A stretch of 64,000 nucleotides of DNA, taken from contig CAVPRI010000001.1 of NCBI GenBank assembly GCA_963707835.1, positions 1,302,001-1,366,000 on the forward strand, written 5' to 3'. This DNA is from Bog-473 sp963707835. GTDB lineage: Bacteria; Actinomycetota; Acidimicrobiia; Acidimicrobiales; RAAP-2. The notes under the pieces are model-generated. The model worked only from the letters and a program-made list of their open reading frames with translations, did no database searches and was not told the origin of the DNA. Every line of letters begins with the position of its first letter. The first letter of the stretch is position 1. Position numbers and translations under genes: made by a program. Positions 54,017 to 62,398 of the stretch are shown here, piece by piece.

Positions 54017-55692
54017 GCGTGGTCGACTCCCGCGCTCGAGAGGTCGCTCCGGCTCGAAGCCACGTAGGCGGAGACCTGTGCTGCCGTCTGATGCTCGCTC
54101 CATCCGAGCTCGGGCGCGACCAGCGCCGCGGCCGCCGGCGCGGCTGCCTGCGCGGCTGCCGCCAGTTGGATCGTGGCCCGAGTCCGACGGGAGAGCAGGT
54201 CGTCGAGCGTGCAGGCCATCTCCTCTCGGGCGGCGTACACGAGCTCGGCCCCGGTGTAGGGCAACCCGGCCACCACGCGCTCGAGCAGCTCCGGGCGGCC
54301 CTGGGCCACGGCGAGCACGGCACCCGACTCGGTGCCGTAGCGGCCCAGGAGGTGCGCGTGGGGCTGGGCCATGGTGACCGGATCCCGGGCCCGTTCGGTC
54401 GCGCCGAGGAGCCGCAGAGAGCGCGTCACGCAGCGCCTGCGCCGCGGGGACTCGCCGAGGGTGGTGACCACGGTGTCGACGGCATCCTGGGCCATCTTGC
54501 GGTACGTGGTCAGCTTGCCCCCGGTCACGGTGACCACGCCGCGGGACGACGTCGTGACGCTGTGGCGGCGGGACAGGTCGGCCGTGCGTGCCGAGACGTG
54601 CCCGCCCCGTCTCCTCGATGCCAACAGCGGGCGGAGCCCGGCCCAGACTCCTGTGACGTCGGCTCGGGTCAGGTGCGAGGAGGTGACCCGGTTGACGGCG
54701 CGCAACAAGTAGTCGACGTGATCGCTGCTGCACGCGGGGTGGTCGAGCGGGCCGGCGTAGTCCGTGTCGGTGGTGCCGAGGTAGACGAGCTCGGCCTCGG
54801 GCCAGGGCACGACGAAGATGGAGCGCCGGTCCCCGGGCACGGGAAGGACGGCGGCCACGTCGCAGGGGAGGCGGGCCGACCGGACCGTCACGTGGACCCC
54901 CACGGCGGGGCGGATCGAGCCGGGGTCCGCGCCCTCGTCGAGCGCGCGGACCGCGTCGGCCCACACGCCCGAGGCGTTGACGACGACGCGTGCCCGGATC
55001 CGGATCTGGTCGTCGCCCGCGCCGAGGCCCGGCGTGACGACGGCGCCGTCGACCCGTCCGTCGGGCCCGGTGGTGACGGCGACCACCGGTGCGTAGTTGG
55101 CCACCGCCGCCCCGAACTCCACGGCGGCCGTGCGGGCCAAGGTGAGGGTCAGACGTGCATCGTCGGCGCGGGCGTCGAAGTAGAGGAACCCGGCCACGAG
55201 GCTCTCGGTGTCCAAGGTGGGGAGGTGGGCCAGCGCCTCGTCCTTGCTCACGCCACGATGGCGCTCGCCGATGCGCCACCCTCCGGTGACGTCGTACATC
55301 CACAGCGCGGATGCGTACGAGCGAGCCAGCGCGCGTGAGGCCGGACCCTGGTGGCCGAAGAGCGGAATGAGGAAGGGCAGCGGTGACACCAGGTGGGGTG
55401 CGTTCTCCAAGAGCCGCTGGCGCTCGGCCAGGTTCTCGTAGACCAGGCGGATCTCACGCTGTTGGAGGTAGCGGAGACCCCCATGGATCATCTTCGACGA
55501 CTTCGAAGAGGTTCCCGAAGCGAAGTCCCCCTTCTCGACCAGAGCGGTCCGCAGGCCGCGGCTCGCCGCGTCGAGTGCGACACCAGCGCCGGTCACGCCG
55601 CCTCCGACGACCAGGATGTCGAACTCCTCGTCCGCCAGCCGGCGCAGGGCGTCGTCGCGCCGGAACGGGTGCACCGACCCAGACTGCCACAA
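54013..55692 (-). CDS. glpD: Glycerol-3-phosphate dehydrogenase, FAD-dependent
   Basis: A 559-aa flavoenzyme: FDILVVGGGVTGAGVALDA, SRGLRTALVEKGDFASGTSS, KMIHGGLRYLQQREIRLV, VYLGTTDTDYAG, TGVWAGLRPLL and VVTVTGGKLTTYRKMAQDAVD. The C-terminal helical domain holds EEMACTLDDLLSRRTRA. It oxidises glycerol-3-phosphate to DHAP at the membrane. It is the first gene of the glpD - oxidase - kinase operon with overlapping ends. Confidence 0.94.
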   Translation of the reverse strand: MWQSGSVHPFRRDDALRRLADEEFDILVVGGGVTGAGVALDAASRGLRTALVEKGDFASGTSSKSSKMIHGGLRYLQQREIRLVYENLAERQRLLENAPHLVSPLPFLIPLFGHQGPASRALARSYASALWMYDVTGGWRIGERHRGVSKDEALAHLPTLDTESLVAGFLYFDARADDARLTLTLARTAAVEFGAAVANYAPVVAVTTGPDGRVDGAVVTPGLGAGDDQIRIRARVVVNASGVWADAVRALDEGADPGSIRPAVGVHVTVRSARLPCDVAAVLPVPGDRRSIFVVPWPEAELVYLGTTDTDYAGPLDHPACSSDHVDYLLRAVNRVTSSHLTRADVTGVWAGLRPLLASRRRGGHVSARTADLSRRHSVTTSSRGVVTVTGGKLTTYRKMAQDAVDTVVTTLGESPRRRRCVTRSLRLLGATERARDPVTMAQPHAHLLGRYGTESGAVLAVAQGRPELLERVVAGLPYTGAELVYAAREEMACTLDDLLSRRTRATIQLAAAAQAAAPAAAALVAPELGWSEHQTAAQVSAYVASSRSDLSSAGVDHA

Positions 55693-55756
55693 CGGCTCTC
55701 GAGCACGACCCGACCTGATCAGTGCTTCCCGGACCCTCGCCGATAGTGTCCCGGTC

Positions 55757-56224
55757 GTGTCGCTCGACCCACAGGATCCCTGGGCTGGCTACGCGTGGAC
55801 AGTGGTCGAGGTCCGACTGCCCCAGGAGGAGGAGCTGGTCATCCATCCGGCTGCTCCCGGGGAGTGCGGCCCGTGGCCCTGGCCGTCGCTCGAGCCCGTG
55901 CATCTGCTGACGGCGTGGGATCCCGGTAGCGAGCGGCCGGGCGAGCACGTCAACCGCGCCCGTCAGGTCGAGCTCGAAGCCGAGTTGCGCCTGGGTTCCC
56001 ATCGCATGTGGGCGGCCATCGGCATCGACCCCGCGACCGGCCGCCGGGAGGAGGGCGTGGCCGTCCAGGGCATCCGCGAACCCGAGGTGCTGGCGCTGGC
56101 GTCTCGCTATCGTCAGGACGCCATCTTCACGTGGACCCCGTCGGAGTGGATCATCGTGGCGGCGGCGGGCGACCGCCGGTTGACGAGCGGCTGGTCGCTC
56201 GATCCACCGCGATCGATGGCCTGA
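55757..56224 (+). CDS. DUF3293 domain protein
   Basis: A 155-aa protein from GTG 55757 (VSLDPQDPWAGYAW). The pattern PVHLLTAWDPGSERPGEHVN followed by RQVELEAELRLGSHR matches DUF3293, whose members carry a TAWNP-like motif. ALASRYRQDAIFTWTPSEW is also typical. Function unknown. It is transcribed divergently from glpD. Confidence 0.72.
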   Translation: MSLDPQDPWAGYAWTVVEVRLPQEEELVIHPAAPGECGPWPWPSLEPVHLLTAWDPGSERPGEHVNRARQVELEAELRLGSHRMWAAIGIDPATGRREEGVAVQGIREPEVLALASRYRQDAIFTWTPSEWIIVAAAGDRRLTSGWSLDPPRSMA

Positions 56225-56408
56225 GTTCCACACTGCTTCGTTGTGCGTCCGGAGTGCACCACGATGCTCGGGAGCAACGGCTGGCCAATATCGGTTTCGC
56301 GGGGCCGCCGGCGGCGTCGAACTCCTTCAAGGGGGCGTTGATCGCGCCGATCAGCTGACTTGTGCGGCACCACGACGTCCGCCGCCGGGCCGTGAGGGGA
56401 AGGGCCAG

Positions 56409-56906
56409 ATGGAGCATCGCAACGACGCATGGGAGTTCGATCCGAGGGACGCGCCCGAGTACGAGGAGGTCCTGGGGCTCGAGCTCGATCCCGAGATGGA
56501 TCCAGAGATCGACCCCGAGGAGCTCTATCTGAGGCTGTTGGGAGACGAGGAGCGCGCCCGGCGGTGGCCGGAGTCCGCCTGGGCGGTGCCGGGCGGCGAA
56601 CCCCTGGCCGAGTGGGTCTTCGAGAGCGGGCACGGGCGACTCTTCGCCGACGACGAGGCGGAGGCCGAGCTGGCCCGGGAGATCCGCCTCTCCGAGCTCT
56701 GGCGCCGGCGCCAGGACGGGGCGCTCACCGGAGACGAGCTCGAAGAGCTCTCGGCGCTCGTGGGGCAGGTCGAGGGTGTCCGAGGCTCGGCCTGCGGTGA
56801 TTGCACCGTGCTCGAGCGCCCGGCCACGATCGACAGTTGGGCGCTGGCCGCCACGGGTCTGTGCCGGGTACACCTCCGGGTCCGGATCGGGTACGCCGGG
56901 ATCTGA
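56409..56906 (+). CDS. Acidic hypothetical protein with possible zinc-binding end
   Basis: A 165-aa very acidic protein from ATG 56409. The N-terminal third repeats Glu/Asp-Pro (LELDPEMDPEIDPEELYL). The C-terminus has CGDC and, 22 residues on, CRVHLR, a C-x2-C ... C-x2-H set that could bind zinc. No family is recognised. It precedes whiB by 190 bases. Confidence 0.6.
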   Translation: MEHRNDAWEFDPRDAPEYEEVLGLELDPEMDPEIDPEELYLRLLGDEERARRWPESAWAVPGGEPLAEWVFESGHGRLFADDEAEAELAREIRLSELWRRRQDGALTGDELEELSALVGQVEGVRGSACGDCTVLERPATIDSWALAATGLCRVHLRVRIGYAGI

Positions 56907-56940
56907 GCAACAAATCGCATGTGAGTCTCCTGGTGAGGGG

Positions 56941-56978
56941 ACATCCGGTGCGTCCGTCTTTACAGCCGCACCGGATGT
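56941..56978. promoter_or_regulatory. 12-bp inverted repeat upstream of whiB
   Basis: ACATCCGGTGCG (56941-56952) and CGCACCGGATGT (56967-56978) are perfect reverse complements around 14 bases. It lies 35 bases after the acidic gene and 120 bases before the whiB start. No T-run follows, so an operator or mRNA stem is as likely as a terminator. Confidence 0.55.
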
Positions 56979-57097
56979 ACGAGATACTCTTCGTTCGCCG
57001 AAATCGGGGACGATGCCTCCTGCCGTCACACGGGGAGGGCCTCCGAATAGGGCGAACGCCAGTATCCGTTTGAATCCGTGACGAGGAAGTGTTTCCC

Positions 57098-57337
57098 ATG
57101 ATCGCCACCACGTGGCGCAAGCAAGCCGCCTGCCGGGGTCTCGACGTCGAGGCCTTCTACCCGGTGACCGAGGACGAGGCCGTCGCGGCCGAGGCCAAGG
57201 CGGTCTGTGCCGTCTGCCCGGTCCGTCAGGCGTGCCTCGAGCACGCCCTGGCCCACCGCGAGCGGGAAGGCATCTGGGGGGGCACGACCGAGCGGGAGCG
57301 TCGGCGGATCGTGCGCCAGAGGCGCAAGTCCGCCTGA
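57098..57337 (+). CDS. WhiB-family iron-sulfur transcription regulator
   Basis: A 79-aa protein from ATG 57098, placed 9 bases after GAGGAA; the GTG at 57089 is too close to that site. Four cluster-binding Cys are at residues 12, 37, 40 and 46 (AACRGLD, VCAVCPVRQAC), followed by the family turn EGIWGGTTERERR and a basic tail. WhiB proteins bind a 4Fe-4S cluster and act with the main sigma factor, and they are confined to actinobacteria and their phages. Confidence 0.95.
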   Translation: MIATTWRKQAACRGLDVEAFYPVTEDEAVAAEAKAVCAVCPVRQACLEHALAHREREGIWGGTTERERRRIVRQRRKSA

Positions 57338-57365
57338 GCCACCCGCGACGGGGCCCGGGTCTGGC

Positions 57366-59051
57366 CTATCTCTTCGCCCCCGGGCGCGCCCTGGTCGAGG
57401 TGGTCGAACCGGACTTCGCCGCGGTGTGGGCCCCCGATGTCGAGGTCGACGTGCCCAGCGTGCACGGGAACGGGTTCCAGGGCTCGGCCTGGGTGTTGGT
57501 GTAGACGTCCGAAGGGATCGTGGTCGTCGTGGCCGGGGAGAAGGGGGCGGGCGTCGTGGTCGTCGTGCCACCGGCCGCCGAGCCGACCGTCAGCTGCGGC
57601 CCGGCCACGAGCAGTGTGAGGGTGGTACCGCTCACCGTGGGGTCTGGCGTGAGGACGACGGGGCCACCGAGCACCGTGCGGAGCGTCTGTGCCGCCGCGG
57701 CGCCCTGTGGCCCGTAGCGGATCTCGGAGGGACTGCCCGCCACCAGGGCGACCGCGGCGTTGCCGATCCCGCTCACGTCGAAGCCCTGGCCCCTCAGCGC
57801 GGTCGCCGTCGAGGTGGCGAGCCCGTCGACGCTCGATGCGTTCAGCACGTCCACCGCGACTTGCCCGTGGGGGATCGTGGTCGTGGTCGTCGTCGTGGTC
57901 GAGGTGGTCCGGTGCGCCGGCGCCGGCAGGGTGCCGATCTGGTTGAAGGCGGTGATCATGGCGTCGGCGTAGGGCTGCGCCTCCTTCAGTGCCGCCGCGC
58001 CCCCGTCGCTCGTGTAGGAGACGGTGGGAAGGGTCTCGGTCATGAGGTGCGAGGAGGAGAGGTTCCGGAACGCCTGCACGATGGCGAGCAGGTCACCCTT
58101 GGTCAGGGTGTCGTCGATGGTGAGGTTGGAGACCGCGGCCCCGATGAAGGCATTGATGGTGAAGGGGTTCAGGCCCACCTGGTGGACCTTGTCGAGCACG
58201 GCGCGGAAGAAGGCGTCCTGGCGCTGGATCCGGCTGAAGTCGGAGAGCCCGTCGTAGTTCCAGTAGCCGTTGGCGTTGGTGTAGGCGAGGTGGCGACTGC
58301 GCACCAGCTGGAGGGCGGTCGTCCCGTTCACCACCTGGCACCCCGTCGAGGTGACGTCGAGCCCGGTGTACTGGTCCTTGACCTCGGTCGGGAAGTCCAT
58401 GGTGATCCCGCCCAGGGCGTTGACCATGCCGGAGAACCCCGGGAAGTCGACCGCCATGTAGTGGTTGATGGGGATGCCCAGGTCGTGCTCGACCGTCTGG
58501 ACGAGGAGGTCGGGGCCCGAGTCGTAGGCGGCGTTGATCCGGTTGTACCCCGAGATCCCGCTGGTGTTCCCGGGGATGTCGACCCACAGGTCGCGCGGGA
58601 TGGAGAGGACCGTCACGGACTTGGCCGCGGGGTCGAAGCGGGCGACCATGGTCACGTCGCTGCGCTGTCCGCCGGCGTTCGACTCGTTGCCGAAGGCATT
58701 GGCCTGGGTGGAGTTCTGTACGAACGCCCGGCTGTCGGACCCCACCAGGAGCAGGGTGAACGGCTTGGAGCTCAACGAGGAGGCCGGGACGAGGTGCTTG
58801 GCGTGCACCTTCTTGATCTGGTCGAAGCGGTAGGTCGAGTACGCGTAGATCCCACCAGCTCCCAGTGCGGCCAGGAGCACCACGCCGGCGGTGGCGTAGA
58901 GGAGCCGCCGGCGCCAGCGATGCTGACGGCGGGTCTCCGCCTTGTGGGTCTTGCGCAGCTCGGATTGCAGGTCCGATCGCGAGCGCAGGCCATCGAGGGA
59001 CGGCTCCGAATCCGGAGGTGATGGGGGCGGCGGTGGTTCGTCGGAGCTCAA
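57366..59051 (-). CDS. LytR-CpsA-Psr (LCP) family wall-polymer ligase
   Basis: About 561 aa. TTG 59051 is a provisional start because any start further upstream would overlap the divergent gene at 59095. A basic cytoplasmic part precedes one membrane helix (LLYATAGVVLLAALGAGGIYAY). The LCP domain has FTLLLVGSDSRAF, GGQRSDVTMVARFDP, VTVLSIPRDLWVDIPG, NRINAAYDSGPDLLVQ and SRIQRQDAFFRAVLD. A Thr-run linker leads to a LytR_C domain (VAVDVLNASSVDGLATS) and a Thr/Ser-rich tail. LCP enzymes attach lipid-linked glycopolymers to peptidoglycan, so it could anchor the EPS. Confidence 0.9.
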   Translation of the reverse strand: MSSDEPPPPPSPPDSEPSLDGLRSRSDLQSELRKTHKAETRRQHRWRRRLLYATAGVVLLAALGAGGIYAYSTYRFDQIKKVHAKHLVPASSLSSKPFTLLLVGSDSRAFVQNSTQANAFGNESNAGGQRSDVTMVARFDPAAKSVTVLSIPRDLWVDIPGNTSGISGYNRINAAYDSGPDLLVQTVEHDLGIPINHYMAVDFPGFSGMVNALGGITMDFPTEVKDQYTGLDVTSTGCQVVNGTTALQLVRSRHLAYTNANGYWNYDGLSDFSRIQRQDAFFRAVLDKVHQVGLNPFTINAFIGAAVSNLTIDDTLTKGDLLAIVQAFRNLSSSHLMTETLPTVSYTSDGGAAALKEAQPYADAMITAFNQIGTLPAPAHRTTSTTTTTTTTIPHGQVAVDVLNASSVDGLATSTATALRGQGFDVSGIGNAAVALVAGSPSEIRYGPQGAAAAQTLRTVLGGPVVLTPDPTVSGTTLTLLVAGPQLTVGSAAGGTTTTTPAPFSPATTTTIPSDVYTNTQAEPWNPFPCTLGTSTSTSGAHTAAKSGSTTSTRARPGAKR

Positions 59052-59094
59052 GGACCAGAAAATACCTGGCCGGAGGGTTCGATAGCCTTCATTG

Positions 59095-60270
59095 GTGGAC
59101 TTTTCGCTGCCCGACGACCTGCTCGAGCTCCGCGACATGGTGCGCCGTCTGGCCCGCGACAAGGTCAAGCCGAGGGCGAGGGACATGGATCGCGAGGGGC
59201 GCTACCCCCAGGATCTGTTCGAGGTGTTCCGCGATGCCGGCCTGCTGGGGCTGGGTCTGCCGACCGACTACGGCGGTTCGGGCGCGGGGATCCTGGGGCT
59301 GTGCGTGGCCATCGAGGAGGTGGCCAAGTACTCGAGCGCGGCCGCCCTCATGCTGCTGCTGACCCGGCTGCCCGCCGGGCCGATGCTGGTCGCCGGCAGC
59401 GAGGCCCTGAAGTCCCGTTACCTGCCCGGGATCAGCGACGGTTCCCGACGTGCCGCGTTCGGACTCTCCGAACCCCAGGCGGGCAGCGACGTGATGGGGA
59501 TACGCACCCGGGCCACCCCCGATCCAGACGTGGCCGGGGGCTGGGTGGTCACGGGCACCAAGTGCTGGATGTCGGGGATCCGGGAGGCCGACTGGTACAC
59601 GGTCTTCGCCAAGACGGGGGATCCCGAGAGCCGTGCCCGCGACTCGGTGACCGCCTTCGTGGTCGAGAGAGATTGGGAGGGCGTCGAGGTCGGTCGCATC
59701 GACCGCAAGATGGGCGTGCGCGGCGTGGACACCGGCGAGCTGGTGCTCACCGCGGTGCACGTGCCGGGGGAGAACGTCATCGGGGAGGCCGGCGGGTTCC
59801 GCCTGGCCATGCAGAGCCTCAACCTCATGCGCCCCATCGTGGCCGCCCGGGGCCTCGGGCTGGCCGAGGGTGCGCTGATGTACGCCACCGAGTACGTGAA
59901 GGGACGGGAGGCCTTCGGGGCCACCGTGGCGGATTTCCAGGGGATCCGCTGGGAGATCGCCAAGTGCGCCGTCGAGATCGAGGCGGCGCGGCTGCTCACC
60001 TACCGGGCCGCCGCACTGGCCGACACCGGCCGGTTCGCCAAGGAGGACGTGCCGTTCCTGTCCATGGCCAAGTACCACGCCACTGAGCTGGCCGTCCGGG
60101 CGTCGTCGCTGGCCGTGCAGCTCCTCGGTGCGGCCGGCTACATGGAGGACCACCCGACCGAGCAGTGGTACCGCGACGCCAAGCAGCTCACGATCGTGGA
60201 GGGCACCTCGCAGGTGCAGCTCGGGCTCATCGCCCGGGGCGTGCTCGACGGAGACCTGTGGTGGGACTGA
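59095..60270 (+). CDS. Acyl-CoA dehydrogenase
   Basis: About 391 aa from GTG 59095 (VDFSLPDDLLELRDMV). FAD/substrate segments are AFGLSEPQAGSDVMGIRT, WVVTGTKCWMSGI and QSLNLMRPIVAARGLG. The catalytic base Glu is in TIVEGTSQVQLGL near the end, and LLGAAGYMEDHPTEQWYRDAK is typical. It oxidises acyl-CoA to the 2-enoyl form; chain length is unknown. The next gene, trpD, overlaps its end. Confidence 0.92.
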   Translation: MDFSLPDDLLELRDMVRRLARDKVKPRARDMDREGRYPQDLFEVFRDAGLLGLGLPTDYGGSGAGILGLCVAIEEVAKYSSAAALMLLLTRLPAGPMLVAGSEALKSRYLPGISDGSRRAAFGLSEPQAGSDVMGIRTRATPDPDVAGGWVVTGTKCWMSGIREADWYTVFAKTGDPESRARDSVTAFVVERDWEGVEVGRIDRKMGVRGVDTGELVLTAVHVPGENVIGEAGGFRLAMQSLNLMRPIVAARGLGLAEGALMYATEYVKGREAFGATVADFQGIRWEIAKCAVEIEAARLLTYRAAALADTGRFAKEDVPFLSMAKYHATELAVRASSLAVQLLGAAGYMEDHPTEQWYRDAKQLTIVEGTSQVQLGLIARGVLDGDLWWD

Positions 60271-61325
60271 GCTGGCCCGAGATCCTCACCCGGCTGTCGC
60301 GGCGCCAGCCGCTCACGGCGGCGGAGGCGGAGGAGACGTTGGGCGTCGTGCTCACCGGCGAGGCCACCCCCGCACAGGTCGGAGCGTTCTTGGCCCTGCT
60401 CCATGCCAAGGGCGAGACGCCCGAGGAGGTGACCGGCCTGGCGCGCGCCATGATGGGCGCGGCGGTGCCCTGCCCGCTCGACGAGGTCGACGACGGCGTG
60501 GTCGTCGACCTCGTGGGCACGGGAGGTGACCGACTCTCCAGCATCAACGTCACCACGCTGGCGGCGTTCATCACCGCCGGCAGTGGTGTGCGGGTGTGCA
60601 AGCACGGCAACCGGGCCGCCTCCTCGTCGGTCGGTACGGCCGACGTGCTCGAGGCCCTGGGGGTGGCCATCGAGATCGGACCGGTGGGCGTCGCCCGCTG
60701 CGTGGCCGAGGCCGGCATGGGCTTCTGCTTCGCCCAGCGTTTCCACCCGGCCCTGCGCTTCGTCGGTCCGGTCCGCAAGGAGCTCGGCGTGCCCACCGTC
60801 TTCAACTTCCTGGGCCCCCTGGCCAACCCGGCCCGGGTGCGCTACCAGCTGGTGGGGGTGAGCGACCCGGCCATGGCACCCATCATGGCCGGCGTGTTCG
60901 GGGCGACGGGCAGTCGGCGCGCCCTGATCGTGCATGCCGACGACGGGCTCGACGAGCTGAGCGTGACCTCACCGGCCGACGTGCTCGAGGTGCGCGGCGA
61001 CGGCGCAGGGGCGTACGAGGTGACCGGCTGGCGGGTGGATCCGTCGACGCTCGGCCTGGCGACGGCCACCCTCGACGACCTGCGAGGCGGTGACGCCGCC
61101 TTCAACGCCGGGGTGATCCGCGCCGTGCTCGAGGGAGAGGTCGGGGCCCGCCGCGACATCGGCCTGCTCAACGCGGCCGCGGCACTCCTGGTGGCCGGGC
61201 GGGTGGAGGACCTCGAGGCCGGGCTCGAGGTCGCCCGCGGTTCGATCGACAGCGGCCGTGCCCTGGGTGTGCTCGACGCGCTCGTGGCTACGTCGCAAGA
61301 CGCGCTGCGCCACCAGCTGGGCTGA
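60261..61325 (+). CDS. trpD: Anthranilate phosphoribosyltransferase
   Basis: About 354 aa from GTG 60261 (GTG 60258 is adjacent), with GGAG 7 bases upstream inside the dehydrogenase gene. Phosphoribosyl-diphosphate and anthranilate sites: VDLVGTGGDRLSSINVTTLA, CKHGNRAASSSVGTADVLEAL, FCFAQRFHPALRFVGPVRKEL and FNFLGPLANPARVRYQLVGV. It catalyses the second step of tryptophan synthesis. No other trp gene is present. Its 3' end overlaps the convergent galactokinase gene by 38 bases. Confidence 0.93.
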   Translation: MGLSWPEILTRLSRRQPLTAAEAEETLGVVLTGEATPAQVGAFLALLHAKGETPEEVTGLARAMMGAAVPCPLDEVDDGVVVDLVGTGGDRLSSINVTTLAAFITAGSGVRVCKHGNRAASSSVGTADVLEALGVAIEIGPVGVARCVAEAGMGFCFAQRFHPALRFVGPVRKELGVPTVFNFLGPLANPARVRYQLVGVSDPAMAPIMAGVFGATGSRRALIVHADDGLDELSVTSPADVLEVRGDGAGAYEVTGWRVDPSTLGLATATLDDLRGGDAAFNAGVIRAVLEGEVGARRDIGLLNAAAALLVAGRVEDLEAGLEVARGSIDSGRALGVLDALVATSQDALRHQLG

Positions 61326-62325
61326 CCCGCCAGGCCCGTCGCGGTGCGTGGACCTCGGGGTCGAGCGCGGGCGAGTCGGGCTCGCACAGGGCCAGGACGC
61401 ACCCGCCGAACCCGCCCCCGGTCAGCCGGGCCCCGAGCACGCCCGGGCGGCCCAGGAGCTCCTCGACCAGCTCGTCGACCGCGGCCACCGAGACCTTGTA
61501 GTCGTCGGCCAGGGAGCGGTGCCCGTCGGTCATGACCTCCCCGAGGCCGCGCAGGTTGCCGCGGTCGAGCAGCTGGAGCGCCTGGCGCACCCGGGCACAC
61601 TCGGTCACCACATGGCGGCCCCGCCGGCGCAGCACGGGGTCGGCCAGTGCGCCCAGGTCCCCGAGGTCGCACAGGCCGAGGGGCTTCCCGAGGAGCGCCG
61701 CGGCACGCTCGCACTCGGCGCGCCGGGTGGCGTACGGGGTGCCCGAGAGCAGGCGCGGGGCTTCGGAGTGGACCACCACGAAGGCCGCTTCCTCGGGGAG
61801 CGGGACCTGTCGCATCTCGAGGGTGGAGAAGTCGATGTGCAAAGCGTGACCGGCCACGGCGGCGGCGATGACGAGCGGGTCGAGCAGCCCGACCGGCGCT
61901 CCCGTGGCGCGCTCGGCCTCCTGGGTGGCCCGCGCCAGGCGCACCGGGTCGGGGTCATGGCCGAGCGCGAGCAGGAGCGCTACCGAGAATGCGGCGCTCG
62001 AGGAGAGCCCGGCACCCATGGGGAGGGTGCTGCGCACCGTGATGGTTCCGCCCGTTGCCGGCGGTCGCCGGCGGAGGAGTCCCAATGCCAGGAGGGCCTC
62101 GGGCGGCACCGCCTCGGCGGACCCGGAGGCCAGGGCCTCGAGCGGGATCTCGAGTGGTCCCGACGTGAGCTGGTCGGAATCGAGGCCCACCAGGAAGCTG
62201 CCGGGCCGCGGCGTGAACGTGACCTGGGTCACCAGGTCGATGGCCATGGGCAACGAGACGCCGCCGTTGTAGTCGGTGTGGTCACCGATGAGGGTCACCC
62301 GTCCGGGAGCGCTGGCGGTCGGCAT
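61288..62325 (-). CDS. galK: Galactokinase (GHMP family)
   Basis: A 345-aa GHMP kinase from ATG 62325 (MPTASAPGRVTLIGDHTDYN). That galactokinase signature is present, as are the ATP loop LPMGAGLSSSAAFSVALLLAL and the C-terminal RLTGGGFGGCVLAL. The segment holding the catalytic Asp reads VGLLDPLVIAAAVAGHAL instead of the usual CGIMDQ, so the Asp is kept but its Met and Gln neighbours are changed. It phosphorylates galactose or a similar sugar. No galT or galE is adjacent. Confidence 0.88.
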   Translation of the reverse strand: MPTASAPGRVTLIGDHTDYNGGVSLPMAIDLVTQVTFTPRPGSFLVGLDSDQLTSGPLEIPLEALASGSAEAVPPEALLALGLLRRRPPATGGTITVRSTLPMGAGLSSSAAFSVALLLALGHDPDPVRLARATQEAERATGAPVGLLDPLVIAAAVAGHALHIDFSTLEMRQVPLPEEAAFVVVHSEAPRLLSGTPYATRRAECERAAALLGKPLGLCDLGDLGALADPVLRRRGRHVVTECARVRQALQLLDRGNLRGLGEVMTDGHRSLADDYKVSVAAVDELVEELLGRPGVLGARLTGGGFGGCVLALCEPDSPALDPEVHAPRRAWRVSPAGGAARLAT

Positions 62326-62398
62326 GCCTCCAGCTTGGCGCGCCGGGCACGGCGGCCGTGGCTTGACCGACCGTGGTGCCACGGGTCAGCATCCTGCC

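Noticed and set aside
54017..55303. Upstream extension of the flavin oxidase frame to 933 codons
   Set aside because: The extension is Arg-rich and antisense-like inside glpD; the ATGA overlap at 54013-54016 gives the natural start.
56225..56408. Short frame ending FAGPPAASNSFKGALIAP
   Set aside because: Looks orderly but has no start or match; too short to support.
57207..59021. 604-codon plus-strand frame
   Set aside because: Antisense to the LCP gene, which has clear domains; Arg/Gly/Val-rich shadow.
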